A stretch of DNA of 64,000 nucleotides from Micromonospora sp. DSM 45708 (lineage in GTDB: Bacteria > Actinomycetota > Actinomycetes > Mycobacteriales > Micromonosporaceae): assembly GCF_039566955.1 (NCBI RefSeq), contig NZ_CP154796.1:5642001-5706000 (forward strand), given 5' to 3'. The notes beneath the pieces were generated by a model. The model saw only the letters and a list, made by a program, of their open reading frames with translations. It was not told where the DNA came from and did no database searches. Shown here piece after piece: positions 34,366 to 43,006 of the stretch; within the stretch, counting starts at the first letter, position 1, and the number at the start of each line of letters is the position of its first letter. The position numbers and the translations under genes are program-made.

Positions 34366-34848
34366 GTGACTCGGCTGGGGGACCTTGAGCGTGCGGTGAT
34401 GGACGTGCTGTGGGACTCGGTCCCCGCCGCGTCGGACGGCGTGACGGTGCGCGAGGTCGCGGACGCGCTGGACGGGCGCGAGCTGGCCTACACGACGGTG
34501 ATGACCGTGCTCGACCGGCTCGCCGGCAAGGGCATGGTGCAGCGCGAACGGGAGGGGCGGGCCTGGCGCTACCGGCCGGCCGCCACCCGGGAGGCGCACA
34601 TCGCCCAGCTCATGCTCGACGCGCTCGACCTCGGTGGCAGCCGGGACGCGGCGTTGGTGCGCTTCGCCCGCTCGGTGACCGGGACGGAGGCGGACGTGCT
34701 CCGCTCCGCCCTCGCCGCCGAGGCCGGACTCGCCGAACCCGGACGCGCCGAACCCGACCAGGCCCGGTCCGCCGGGGCCGGGGTGAGCGGCCGGATCGAG
34801 GAGCCGCGGGCCACCGGGCCGGCGCTCGACGAGGCGACGGACCGGTAG
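34366..34848 (+). CDS. BlaI/MecI/CopY-family repressor
   Basis: 160 residues from GTG 34366. Winged helix GDLERAVMDVLWDSVPAASD then TTVMTVLDRLAGKGMVQRER, the hallmark of BlaI-type repressors; the rest is a dimer helix and a low-complexity Ala/Glu tail of about 35 residues. It is followed after nine bases by an M56 metallopeptidase, the usual BlaI-BlaR partner. Sites like CTAC...GTAG occur just upstream (34341-34356). It may also act on the cyd promoter downstream. Confidence 0.9.
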   Translation: MTRLGDLERAVMDVLWDSVPAASDGVTVREVADALDGRELAYTTVMTVLDRLAGKGMVQREREGRAWRYRPAATREAHIAQLMLDALDLGGSRDAALVRFARSVTGTEADVLRSALAAEAGLAEPGRAEPDQARSAGAGVSGRIEEPRATGPALDEATDR

Positions 34849-34857
34849 GCGACCGCC

Positions 34858-35763
34858 GTGGCGTACGCCGTGCATTTCGCCGCGACCATCCTGGCCTGCT
34901 GGCTGACCGCGCAGGTCCTCGCCGCCGCGCGGTGGACGTGGCGCGCGCCGCGGGTGGCGATCGTCTGCTGGCAGGCGGTCGGGTTGGCGCTGGGGCTCTC
35001 CGCCATGGGGCTGCCGATGGCGGTGGGGCTCGCCGCCTACGACCGGCCGACCGGGAGCGCGCTGCTGGCGCTCGGCGACGACCTGGCCCACGGCACGCTG
35101 CCGGCCGGCGTGGGCGCGGTGCACCTCAGCCTGGTCGGGGTCGGCTTCGGCATCGGCGCGGTGCTGGTCACCACCACCGTGCGGGCCGTGCACGGCGCGG
35201 TCCGCGCCCAGCGCCGGCACCGGGAGCTGCTGAGCCTGGTCGCCCGGCGCGATCCGACGGTGCCCGGCGCGCTGGTGCTCGACCATCCGAGCGCGGCGGC
35301 GTACTGCCTGCCCGGGGTGCGTCCCCGCGTGGTGGTGAGCGCCGGCACTGTCGACCTGCTGGCTCCGGCCGAGCTGGCGGCGGTGCTCACCCACGAGCGT
35401 GCGCACGCCCAGGAGCGGCACGACCTGGTGCTGCTGCCGTTCACCGCGCTGTGCCGGGCGCTGCCCTGGTTCCGCTGGGTGCGCGACGCGCACGCGCGGG
35501 TGGCGCTGCTGGTCGAGATGCGCGCCGACGACAAGGCCCGCGAGTTGCACGCGGACGAGCCGCTGGCCGGCGCGCTGCGTCGGTTCGCCGCCGCCGGGCA
35601 CCGGGTGACGCCGGCCGGCACGCTCGGCATCGGTGACCGCGATCTCGACGTACGGGTGCAGCGTCTGCTGGTCGCGGACCGCCCGCCCCGGGTGCTGGGG
35701 GCCACCGCGCTGGCCGTCGCCGCGACGCTCGTCGCGTTGCCGGTTTCCCTGTTCCTGAGCTGA
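34858..35763 (+). CDS. M56-family membrane metallopeptidase
   Basis: 301 residues from GTG 34858. Three to four TM helices surround the zinc motif LTHERAHAQERHDLVLLPFT (HExxH as HERAH); the further ligand lies in EMRADDKA. The last helix, ALAVAATLVALPVSLFL, ends the protein. There is no extracellular penicillin-binding sensor domain, unlike BlaR1, so the signal is unknown. In the BlaR/MecR scheme this peptidase triggers loss of the BlaI-type repressor encoded before it. Confidence 0.9.
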   Translation: MAYAVHFAATILACWLTAQVLAAARWTWRAPRVAIVCWQAVGLALGLSAMGLPMAVGLAAYDRPTGSALLALGDDLAHGTLPAGVGAVHLSLVGVGFGIGAVLVTTTVRAVHGAVRAQRRHRELLSLVARRDPTVPGALVLDHPSAAAYCLPGVRPRVVVSAGTVDLLAPAELAAVLTHERAHAQERHDLVLLPFTALCRALPWFRWVRDAHARVALLVEMRADDKARELHADEPLAGALRRFAAAGHRVTPAGTLGIGDRDLDVRVQRLLVADRPPRVLGATALAVAATLVALPVSLFLS

Positions 35764-35805
35764 TCCGCCCTCGGCGGGTCACCGGGACCTCACCGGACCC
35801 TATAG

Positions 35806-35833
35806 GTAGTCAGTCTACGTGTAGGGTGGCTAC
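35806..35833 (+). promoter_or_regulatory. Two tandem GTAG-N5-CTAC palindromes upstream of cydA
   Basis: gtagtcagtctac (35806-35818) and gtagggtggctac (35821-35833) have identical arms and a 15-bp period. They begin at the end of a -10-like tatagg (35801-35806) and precede the cydA ribosome site. Position fits a repressor site; the neighbouring BlaI protein is the first candidate. The same arms and spacing appear once at 42863-42875. Confidence 0.6.
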
Positions 35834-35865
35834 GACAAGCGAGCCAACCCGTGGGAGAACGCGCC

Positions 35866-37113
35866 ATGGACCCCCTGCTCCTCGCCCGCCTCCAGTTCGC
35901 CACCACCACCTCGATCCACTTCCTCTTCGTGGTGGTCACGCTCGGTCTGGTCACCCTGCTGGTCGGACTCCAGACCGCCGGCTACCTCACCGGCAAGCCG
36001 GTCTACGAGCGGCTGACCCGGTTCTGGGGCCAGCTCTACGTGATCAACTACGTGCTCGGCATCGCCACCGGGATCGTCATGGAGTTCCAGTTCGGGCTGA
36101 ACTGGAGCGGCCTGTCGCGCTACGTGGGCAACGTGTTCGGTGCGCCGCTGGCCATCGAGACGCTCGTCGCGTTCTTCCTGGAGTCCACGTTCCTCGGGAT
36201 GTGGATCTTCGGCTGGCACCGGCTGCGGCGCGGTGTGCACCTGGCGCTGCTCTGGGGCGTCGCGCTGACCGCGTACGCCTCGGCGTTCTGGATCATGGTG
36301 GCGAACGCCTGGCTCCAGCACCCGGTCGGCTACGAGGTACGCGACGGCGTGGCCCACCTCACCGACTTCGGCGCGCTGGTGACCAACCCCACGTTCGGCT
36401 TCGCGTTCGGTCACGTGGTGTCCGCGAGCCTGGTCACCGGTGGCCTGCTGATGGCCGCGGTCAGCGCGTGGCACCTGCTCCGGCGTACCCCCGACTTCGT
36501 GCTGTTCCGCACCTCGCTGCGGCTCGGGCTGGTCACCGCGGCGCTCGCGGTGACCGCGTTGCAGGGCTTCGGCTTCGCCCAGTTCGGCCCGGTCGGTCAG
36601 CTCCAGCCCACCAAGTTCGGCGGCGGCCCGGACCGGGACGCGCTGGTCGCCGACTGGACCGCCCGGTTCGGCCCGGGTGACTGGGAGCCGCCGGTGTTGT
36701 CCAGCGTCGGCCTCGGCTTCATGATCCTGATCGGCTTCGCGCTGGGCTGCGTCTGGCTGCTGCTGCCGCTGCTCTGGCGCGACTGGATCATCCGGCTGAG
36801 GTTCCCGCTGTGGCTGGTCCTGCTCGGCCTGCCGCTGCCGTTCGTCGCGGTGCTGCTCGGCTGGATCGCCCGGGAGGTGGGCCGCCAGCCCTGGGTGGCG
36901 TACGGGCTGCTGCCCACCGAGCGGGCCGTCTCGCCGGTGTCGCCGGGGCTGATGCTCGCCTCGCTGCTCGGGTTCGGCCTGCTGCTCGGCGCGCTCGCGG
37001 TCACCAACTGGGCGCTGATGGCCCGGCACGCCGCCCGGGGCGCGCTCGACCCGGCCCTGGGCCGCCCGCCCGCACCCGACCCCGACGCCCACCACCAGCC
37101 CGTGTTCGCCTGA
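35866..37113 (+). CDS. cydA: Cytochrome bd oxidase subunit I
   Basis: 415 residues from ATG 35866 (gggaga seven bases upstream), shorter than the E. coli protein (522), mainly because the Q-loop is short. His18 (TTTSIHFLFVVV) is the b595 ligand; EFQFGLNWSGLSRYVGNVFG and ETLVAFFLESTFLGMWIF carry conserved acidic residues; REVGRQPWVAYGLLPTERAV is the GRQPW signature. Nine TM helices are expected. It reduces oxygen with quinol at high affinity. First gene of cydABDC. Confidence 0.97.
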   Translation: MDPLLLARLQFATTTSIHFLFVVVTLGLVTLLVGLQTAGYLTGKPVYERLTRFWGQLYVINYVLGIATGIVMEFQFGLNWSGLSRYVGNVFGAPLAIETLVAFFLESTFLGMWIFGWHRLRRGVHLALLWGVALTAYASAFWIMVANAWLQHPVGYEVRDGVAHLTDFGALVTNPTFGFAFGHVVSASLVTGGLLMAAVSAWHLLRRTPDFVLFRTSLRLGLVTAALAVTALQGFGFAQFGPVGQLQPTKFGGGPDRDALVADWTARFGPGDWEPPVLSSVGLGFMILIGFALGCVWLLLPLLWRDWIIRLRFPLWLVLLGLPLPFVAVLLGWIAREVGRQPWVAYGLLPTERAVSPVSPGLMLASLLGFGLLLGALAVTNWALMARHAARGALDPALGRPPAPDPDAHHQPVFA

Positions 37114-37124
37114 GGAGCCCGCCC

Positions 37125-38132
37125 GTGGAACTCGCCTGGTACGCCCTGCTCGGCCTCTTCTTCGCCGCCTACCTGGTGCTCGGCGGCTACGACTACGGCG
37201 TCGGCCTGCTGCTGGCCCGGCGCGCGGGAGCGGGCGCCGGTCGGACCGCGCTCACCGCGGTCGGGCCGTTCTTCCTCGGCAACGAGGTCTGGCTGGTGGC
37301 CGCCGTCGGCATCCTGTTCGGCGCCTTCCCCACGCTGGAGGGTGAGCTGCTCGCCGGCTTCTACCCGGTGGTGCTCGGCGCGCTGGCCGGCGTGGTGCTG
37401 GTGACCGCCGGCGTGCAGCTCCGCAGCCGGCCGACCGGCGGCCCGGCCCGCGCCGGCTGGGACCGGGTGGTGGTGGTCGGCAGCGTGCTGGCCGCACTGG
37501 GCTGGGGCGCGCTGCTCGGCGGGCTGCTCCAGGGCGTGCCGCTGACCGCCGACGGGCACGTGGCCGGCGTCGGCCACGTGGTGACCCCGTTCGTGGCCGC
37601 CACCGGGCTGACGCTGCTCGCGCTGGTCGCGGTGCACGGTGCGACGTTCCTCACGCTCCGGCTGCCGCCCGCCGACGCGCCGGCACTCGCCCGGCTGGCC
37701 CGCGGCCTGGTGCCCGCCGCGCTCACCGCGGTCGCCGCGACCACCGTCCTGGGCCTGCTCTCCGATCGGGTACGCGCTGCCGTGGCCCGGCCGGCGCTCG
37801 CCGTACTCCTGCCGTTTGCGCTGGTCGCGGCGCTGCTGGTGGCTCGCGCGGCGCTGCGCCGGGGCCGGGCCGGGGTGGCGTTCGCGGCGACCGCGACGGC
37901 GCTGGCGCTGCCGGCGCCGCTGGTCGGGGCCGCGCTCTGGCCCCGGGTCCTGGTGGCCACCGGTGATCCGGCGGCCTCGCTGACGGTCGCCGGGGCCGCC
38001 GCCAGCCGCCCGACGCTGGTCCTGCTGGGCTGGCTCGTGCTGCCGCTCGTGCCGGCCCTACTAGGCTTTCAGGCGATGTGCTGGTGGGTGTTCCGAGGAC
38101 GAGTCGACGGCAGGGCACCGGTGTACTGGTGA
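37125..38132 (+). CDS. cydB: Cytochrome bd oxidase subunit II
   Basis: 335 residues from GTG 37125 (tgaggag upstream). The start matches CydB (LFFAAYLVLGGYDYGVGLLL), then a typical FFLGNEVWLVAAVGILFGAF helix. About eight to nine TM helices. It forms the heterodimer with CydA. The stop overlaps the next gene's GTG (GTGA), so CydD is translationally coupled. Confidence 0.95.
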   Translation: MELAWYALLGLFFAAYLVLGGYDYGVGLLLARRAGAGAGRTALTAVGPFFLGNEVWLVAAVGILFGAFPTLEGELLAGFYPVVLGALAGVVLVTAGVQLRSRPTGGPARAGWDRVVVVGSVLAALGWGALLGGLLQGVPLTADGHVAGVGHVVTPFVAATGLTLLALVAVHGATFLTLRLPPADAPALARLARGLVPAALTAVAATTVLGLLSDRVRAAVARPALAVLLPFALVAALLVARAALRRGRAGVAFAATATALALPAPLVGAALWPRVLVATGDPAASLTVAGAAASRPTLVLLGWLVLPLVPALLGFQAMCWWVFRGRVDGRAPVYW

Positions 38133-39811
38133 ACCGCCGCCCGTTCGATCCGCGTCTGCTGCGCCGGGTCCCCGCGGCCCGGCGTGACCTCGCCGTGCTC
38201 GCGGCGCTGGGCGGCCTGACCGCGCTGCTGGTGGTCGCCCAGGCCACCGCGCTGGCCACACTGCTGGCCACCGCGATCGACGGGCGGCTGCACCGGCCGG
38301 CGCTGGCCGGTTTCCTGGTGGCGGTCGCGGCCCGGGCGCTGGTGAGCTGGGCGCAGGGCACGGTGGCGGCGCGGGCCGCCGCGACGGTCAAGGCGGCGCT
38401 CCGGGCGGACCTGCTCCGCGCGGTCGGCCGGCACGGTCCCACCTGGGTCGCCGGCCGGCGGGCCGGGCAGCTCGCCACGCTGGCCGGGCGCGGCCTGGAC
38501 GCGCTCGACCCCTACTTCACCGGCTACCTGCCACAGCTCGTGCTGAGCGTGACCGTGCCGGCGGCGGTGCTGGCCCGGGTCGTGTTCGCCGACTGGAGCT
38601 CGGCGCTGATCATCGCGCTCACCATCCCGCTCATCCCGATCTTCGGCGCGCTGCTCGGCTGGCAGGCGCAGGCCGCCACCGAACGGCAGTGGCGGCGGCT
38701 GTCGCTGCTCGGCGGCCACTTCCTCGACATGGTCGCCGGGCTGCCCACGCTGCGCGCGTTCGGCCGGGCCCGGGCCCAGGTCGACGTGGTGCGCCGGATG
38801 GCCGACGGCCACCGCGAGGCCACCATGCGGACGCTGCGGATCGCGTTCCTCTCCGCGCTGGTGCTGGAGCTGGTCGCCACGCTCTCCGTCGCGCTGGTCG
38901 CGGTGCCGGTCGGCATCCGGCTGCTCGGCGGCGGGATCACGCTCTCCACCGCGCTGCTGGTGCTGCTGCTCACCCCGGAGGCGTACCTGCCGCTGCGCGC
39001 CGCCGGCAGCCGGTTCCACGCCAGCATGGAGGGGCTCACCGCGCTGGACGAGGCGCTCACGCTGTCCGCTACCGACGCGCCGACCGGCCCGGCCACCGCC
39101 GGGAGCGCGACGCCGGACGGCCGCGGCGAGATCCGGTTCGAGGGCGTGACCGTCGCGTACGACCGGACGACCGCGCTGCGCGACGTGACGTTGACCATCC
39201 GGCCCGGCGACCGGGTGGCGGTCATCGGTCCGAGCGGCGCGGGCAAGAGCACGCTGCTCAACCTGCTGCTCGGCTTCGTCACGCCGACCGCCGGCCGGAT
39301 CACCGTGGACGGGGCCGACCTCTCCGGGGCCGACCCGGACGCCTGGCGCCGCGAGCTGGCCTGGGTGCCGCAGCGGGCGCACCTGTTCGCCGGTTCGCTG
39401 GCCGACAACATCCGACTCGGCGCGCCGGACACCCCTGACGACGCGCTGGCCGCCGCCGTCGCCGACGCCGCGCTGGACGAGGTGGTCACCGCGCTGCCCG
39501 ACGGGCTCGACACCCGGCTCGGCGAGCGCGGCCACGGCCTGTCCAGCGGGCAGCGGCAGCGCGTCGCGCTGGCCCGCGCGTTCCTGCGGGACGCCCCGCT
39601 GGTGCTGCTCGACGAGCCGACCGCCCGGCTGGACAGCGCCAGTGAGGCGGTGGTGCTGGACGCCACCCGCCGGCTGGTCGCCGGCCGGACCGCGCTGCTG
39701 GTCGCGCACCGCCCCGCGCTGCTGGCCGACGCCGACCGGATCCTGCGCGTCGAGGACGGCCGGGTCACCGAACTGCGCCCCACGACCACCGGCCCGGCGG
39801 TGACTCGGTGA
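38129..39811 (+). CDS. cydD: CydD subunit of the CydDC thiol exporter
   Basis: 560 residues from GTG 38129. Six-TM exporter domain followed by an NBD: Walker A GPSGAGKS, signature HGLSSGQRQRVALARAFL, Walker B PLVLLDEPTARLD. CydDC exports cysteine or glutathione-like thiols (or heme-related ligands) and is required for cytochrome bd assembly. The position right after cydB and the order A-B-D-C support the name. A 43-bp duplication covers the stop codon region. Confidence 0.93.
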   Translation: MNRRPFDPRLLRRVPAARRDLAVLAALGGLTALLVVAQATALATLLATAIDGRLHRPALAGFLVAVAARALVSWAQGTVAARAAATVKAALRADLLRAVGRHGPTWVAGRRAGQLATLAGRGLDALDPYFTGYLPQLVLSVTVPAAVLARVVFADWSSALIIALTIPLIPIFGALLGWQAQAATERQWRRLSLLGGHFLDMVAGLPTLRAFGRARAQVDVVRRMADGHREATMRTLRIAFLSALVLELVATLSVALVAVPVGIRLLGGGITLSTALLVLLLTPEAYLPLRAAGSRFHASMEGLTALDEALTLSATDAPTGPATAGSATPDGRGEIRFEGVTVAYDRTTALRDVTLTIRPGDRVAVIGPSGAGKSTLLNLLLGFVTPTAGRITVDGADLSGADPDAWRRELAWVPQRAHLFAGSLADNIRLGAPDTPDDALAAAVADAALDEVVTALPDGLDTRLGERGHGLSSGQRQRVALARAFLRDAPLVLLDEPTARLDSASEAVVLDATRRLVAGRTALLVAHRPALLADADRILRVEDGRVTELRPTTTGPAVTR

Positions 39812-39878
39812 CCCCGCGCCCCCGCACGACGCCCCACGACCACCGGCCCGGCGGTGACCCGGTGACCCCGCGCCCCCG
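39782..39878. repeat. 43-bp direct duplication at the cydD-cydC junction
   Basis: acgaccaccggcccggcggt... at 39782-39824 recurs at 39836-39878 with one base change (54-bp period). The first copy holds the last codons and stop of cydD; the second is non-coding spacer. Confidence 0.85.
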
Positions 39879-39917
39879 TAGGGTCCGGGCCGGCCGTGCC
39901 CGCCGGGCGGTGGCCCG

Positions 39918-41759
39918 GTGACCGCCGGCGACGGCGTGACGCCGGTGGGGCGGGTGCCCGCCGGGCCGACCGGGGTCCCGGTGGAGCCGTCCGGCCCGCC
40001 AGAGCCACCGGCGCGCGCCCGTCGGGGCGCCGAGCGGGCGGTGCTGCGCCTGGCCCGGCCGTACCTGGGCCGGTTGCTGGGCGCCGGGCTGCTCGCCGCG
40101 GCCACCGAGTTCGCCGGGTTGGCGTTGATGGCCACCGCCACCTGGCTGCTGATGAGCGCCGCCGGCCGGCCGCCGCTGGACCGGCTCACCGTGGCCATCG
40201 TCGCGGTCCGGGCGCTCGCGGTCGGTCGGGGGGTGTTCCGCTACACCGAGCGGCTCGCCGGGCACGACGCCGTACTCCGCATGATCACCGACGTCCGGGC
40301 CCGGGTCTTCGCCACGCTGGCGGCCCGGCGCGACGCCGCCGACCGGCGCACCGGGGACGCGCTCAGCCGGCTGGTCTCCGACGTGGAGGCGGCCCAGGAC
40401 CTGCTCCTGCGGGTGCTGGTGCCGGGTGCGGCGGCGGCGCTGGTCAGCCTGCTCGCCGTCGGTGGCGCCGCGCTGATCTCACCGCCGGCCGCCGGCGTGC
40501 TGGCGGTCGGCCTGCTGGTGGCCGGCGTGGCGCTGCCCGCGCTGGCCACCCGGCTCACCCGCCGGGCCGCCGACGAGGTGGCCCCGTTGCGTGGCGCGCT
40601 CGCGGTGGACGCGGTCGACCTCACCCACGGCGCCGCCGACCTGGCCGCGTTCGGGGCGACCGGCGCCGCGCTGGCCGCCGCGAACGGGCGGGCCGGGCGG
40701 CTGGCCCGGCTGGAACGCCGGCTCGCCGCGGTCGGCTTCGCGGTGGACGCGGCGGGCGTGCTGGTGGGCGGTCTCACCGCCGCCGCCGTGGTGCTCGTCG
40801 CGCTGCGCGCCGACGTGAGCGGGGTGCTGGTCGGGGTGCTCGCGGTGGGCACGCTGGCCGCCGTCGAGGTGGCTCTCGCGCTGGTCGCCGCCGCCCGGCA
40901 ACGGACCCAGCTCCGGGCCGGGCTGACCCGGGTCGCCGACCTGCTCACCGAGCCCTCGGCACCGGCCCCGTCCGTGGTTGCGGGACCGGTGCCGGACGGT
41001 CACGACGTGCGGTTCGAGGGGGTGACGGTCCGCTACCGGGCCGGCGCCGCGCCCGCGCTGACCGGGTTCGACCTCGACCTGCCGGCCGGCCGTCGGGTGG
41101 CGGTGGTCGGGCCGAGCGGGGCCGGCAAGAGCACGCTGGCCGCGGTGCTCACCGGCGCGGTCCGCCCCGACGCCGGCCGGGTCACCGTCGGCGGCGTACC
41201 GGTGGCGCAGCACCCGGCCGGACACCTGCCCCGGGTGGTCGGCGGCCTGCTGGCCGAGGCGTACGTCTTCCACGCCACGGTGCGGGAGAACCTGCTGCTC
41301 GGCCGCCCGGACGCCGACGAGGCGGAGCTGGCCGGGGCCACCGGGGCGGCCGGGCTGCGGGACTGGGTACGCGACCAGCCCGAGGGCTGGGACACCGTGG
41401 TCGGTGAGCAGGGCGGGCAGCTCTCCGGCGGGCAGCGGCAACGGTTGGCGCTGGCCCGGGCGTTGCTGGCCGCCCCGCCGGTGCTGGTGCTGGACGAGCC
41501 GACCGAGGGCCTCGACCCGGCGGCGGCGGACGCGGTGCTCGCCTCCACCCTGGCCGCCACCCCGGCCGGGCACTCGGTGCTGCTGATCAGCCACCGGCTC
41601 AGCGGCCTGGCCGGGCTGGACGAGATCGTGGTGCTGGAGGACGGCGGCGTGGTGCAGCGCGGCCGGCACGAGGAGCTGGTGGCGCGCCCCGGCTGGTACC
41701 GCGACCAGTGGCTGCGCCAGGAGGCGGCCGAGCGCGGCTATCTGGCGCTCGCGCCCTGA
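39918..41759 (+). CDS. cydC: CydC subunit of the CydDC thiol exporter
   Basis: 613 residues from GTG 39918, with a 35-residue Pro-rich N-terminus before the first helix (other starts are possible). Characteristic CydC text: TATWLLMSAAGRPPLDRLTV followed by RGVFRYTERLAGHDAVLRM. NBD: Walker A GPSGAGKS, signature GGQLSGGQRQRLALARALL, Walker B LVLDEPTEGLD. Partner of the previous gene; both are needed for a working transporter. Membrane protein. Confidence 0.93.
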   Translation: MTAGDGVTPVGRVPAGPTGVPVEPSGPPEPPARARRGAERAVLRLARPYLGRLLGAGLLAAATEFAGLALMATATWLLMSAAGRPPLDRLTVAIVAVRALAVGRGVFRYTERLAGHDAVLRMITDVRARVFATLAARRDAADRRTGDALSRLVSDVEAAQDLLLRVLVPGAAAALVSLLAVGGAALISPPAAGVLAVGLLVAGVALPALATRLTRRAADEVAPLRGALAVDAVDLTHGAADLAAFGATGAALAAANGRAGRLARLERRLAAVGFAVDAAGVLVGGLTAAAVVLVALRADVSGVLVGVLAVGTLAAVEVALALVAAARQRTQLRAGLTRVADLLTEPSAPAPSVVAGPVPDGHDVRFEGVTVRYRAGAAPALTGFDLDLPAGRRVAVVGPSGAGKSTLAAVLTGAVRPDAGRVTVGGVPVAQHPAGHLPRVVGGLLAEAYVFHATVRENLLLGRPDADEAELAGATGAAGLRDWVRDQPEGWDTVVGEQGGQLSGGQRQRLALARALLAAPPVLVLDEPTEGLDPAAADAVLASTLAATPAGHSVLLISHRLSGLAGLDEIVVLEDGGVVQRGRHEELVARPGWYRDQWLRQEAAERGYLALAP

Positions 41760-41816
41760 GCCGGCTCCGGGGATTCCCCCGACGCGGCCGTCGACCGGCG
41801 GTGGCAGGCTGGTGCC

Positions 41817-42512
41817 ATGCGGGTGGAGCACGGTGGGGCACGGGTCGAGGACCGGCTGCGTGAGCTGTCCGGGCGGCTGCACGGGCCGACCCGGCTCAAG
41901 GCCGACCTGCTGACCGAGGCACGGCACGCGCTGGAGGACGCCGTCGAGGCGTACCGCGAGGGGGGTCTGCCGCGGGCGGAGGCGGAGCGGCGCGCGGTGG
42001 CCGAGTTCGGCACCGCCGCCCAGCTCGCGCCGGGCTTCCAGGCCGAGCTGGCCGCCGGCGCGCTGCGCGGGCTGGCGGTGCGCACGCTCGCGGTCGCGGC
42101 GGTGCTGATCGCCGCCGGGGACCTGACCTGGCACGGGTCGAGCTGGAGCACCGGCCCCCGACCGCCGGCGGGCTACCTGCTGCTCGCCTCGTCGATACAC
42201 GGCATCTGGGGGCTGATCGCCGGGCTGGCGCTGGCCGGCCTGGTGCTCGGCGCGCTCGCCGCTCGGCGGGGTTCGACCCGGCTCGTCCGGTCGACCCGCG
42301 CGGTCGGCTTCGGGTTGACCGGTGGCCTGCTGGTCGGCGCGCTCGCCGGTAGCGCCCTGTTCGGCTGGTCGGTCCGGCTGTGGGACGCGGCGCTGACCTG
42401 GCCGCCGATGATCATCGGGGCGGTGGTGGCGTCGGCGGCCTGGTTCTCGCTGGCCCGCTCGGCCCGCTGGTGGCTGCTCAGCGCGCGCGGCCCGCGGTTC
42501 GCCCGCCGGTGA
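41817..42512 (+). CDS. Permease-prefix (HAAS-type) membrane protein
   Basis: 231 residues. An N-terminal soluble domain (RLRELSGRLHGPTRLKADLL and RRAVAEFGTAAQLAPGFQAE) of the permease-prefix/HAAS kind is followed by four TM helices. These proteins are usually encoded next to a PadR regulator; here the PadR gene is convergent, with only six bases between the stops. Function unknown; possibly an antisigma-like membrane partner. Confidence 0.8.
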   Translation: MRVEHGGARVEDRLRELSGRLHGPTRLKADLLTEARHALEDAVEAYREGGLPRAEAERRAVAEFGTAAQLAPGFQAELAAGALRGLAVRTLAVAAVLIAAGDLTWHGSSWSTGPRPPAGYLLLASSIHGIWGLIAGLALAGLVLGALAARRGSTRLVRSTRAVGFGLTGGLLVGALAGSALFGWSVRLWDAALTWPPMIIGAVVASAAWFSLARSARWWLLSARGPRFARR

Positions 42513-42518
42513 GGCCGC

Positions 42519-42860
42519 TCAGGCCGGCGTCGCGGGCGGCTCGTCCACGCCGAGGAAGCGGCCCACGGTGGCGCTGAACTCGCGCCAGCCGGCCCGTTCC
42601 CCGGCGAGCGCCCGGCCGCCCGCGTCGGTGAGCTGGTAGGTGCGCCGTTCCCGGCCGTTGACGGTGCTCCACGTGCTGGCCACCAGGCCGGCCCGTTCCA
42701 GCCGGCGCAGCGCCGGATAGATGGTGCCGGTGGGCAGGTCCAGCGCGCCGCCGCTGCGGGCCCGCAACGCCTCGATGATCGCGTAGCCGTGCTGCGCGCC
42801 CTGCTCCAGCACGGCGAGCAGCAGCGCGTCCAGGTGTCCGTGCAGCGCCTGCGCCTTCAT
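42519..42860 (-). CDS. PadR-family transcriptional regulator
   Basis: 113 residues from ATG 42860. MKAQALHGHLDALLLAVLEQ starts the PadR winged helix; GYAIIEALRARSGGALDLPT, TIYPALRRLERAGLVAST and RRTYQLTDAGGRALAGERAG follow, with a C-terminal dimer helix. Almost certainly works with the permease-prefix gene ending six bases away. A GTAG-N5-CTAC palindrome lies directly upstream of its ATG. Confidence 0.92.
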   Translation of the reverse strand: MKAQALHGHLDALLLAVLEQGAQHGYAIIEALRARSGGALDLPTGTIYPALRRLERAGLVASTWSTVNGRERRTYQLTDAGGRALAGERAGWREFSATVGRFLGVDEPPATPA

Positions 42861-42862
42861 GT

Positions 42863-42875
42863 GTAGAAAGCCTAC
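42863..42875 (-). promoter_or_regulatory. GTAG-N5-CTAC palindrome before padR
   Basis: gtagaaagcctac, two bases upstream of the padR ATG, so it probably overlaps the transcription start. Likely autoregulatory operator. Arms and spacing equal those of the tandem pair upstream of cydA. Confidence 0.5.
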
Positions 42876-43006
42876 TTGTGAGGCGTTCGGGACGCCACCG
42901 GGGTGCGGCTCCCGGTCGGAACCGGTTGCCCACTAGGGTATGTGCGCAGAGTCACTCGGCGGCGCGACGCCGCCGGGTGGGCACCCGAACGCACACGGAG
43001 GTCAGC

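Noticed and set aside
34366..35763. Beta-lactam resistance operon
   Set aside because: BlaI and M56 genes are present, but the peptidase has no penicillin sensor and no beta-lactamase or PBP gene is adjacent.
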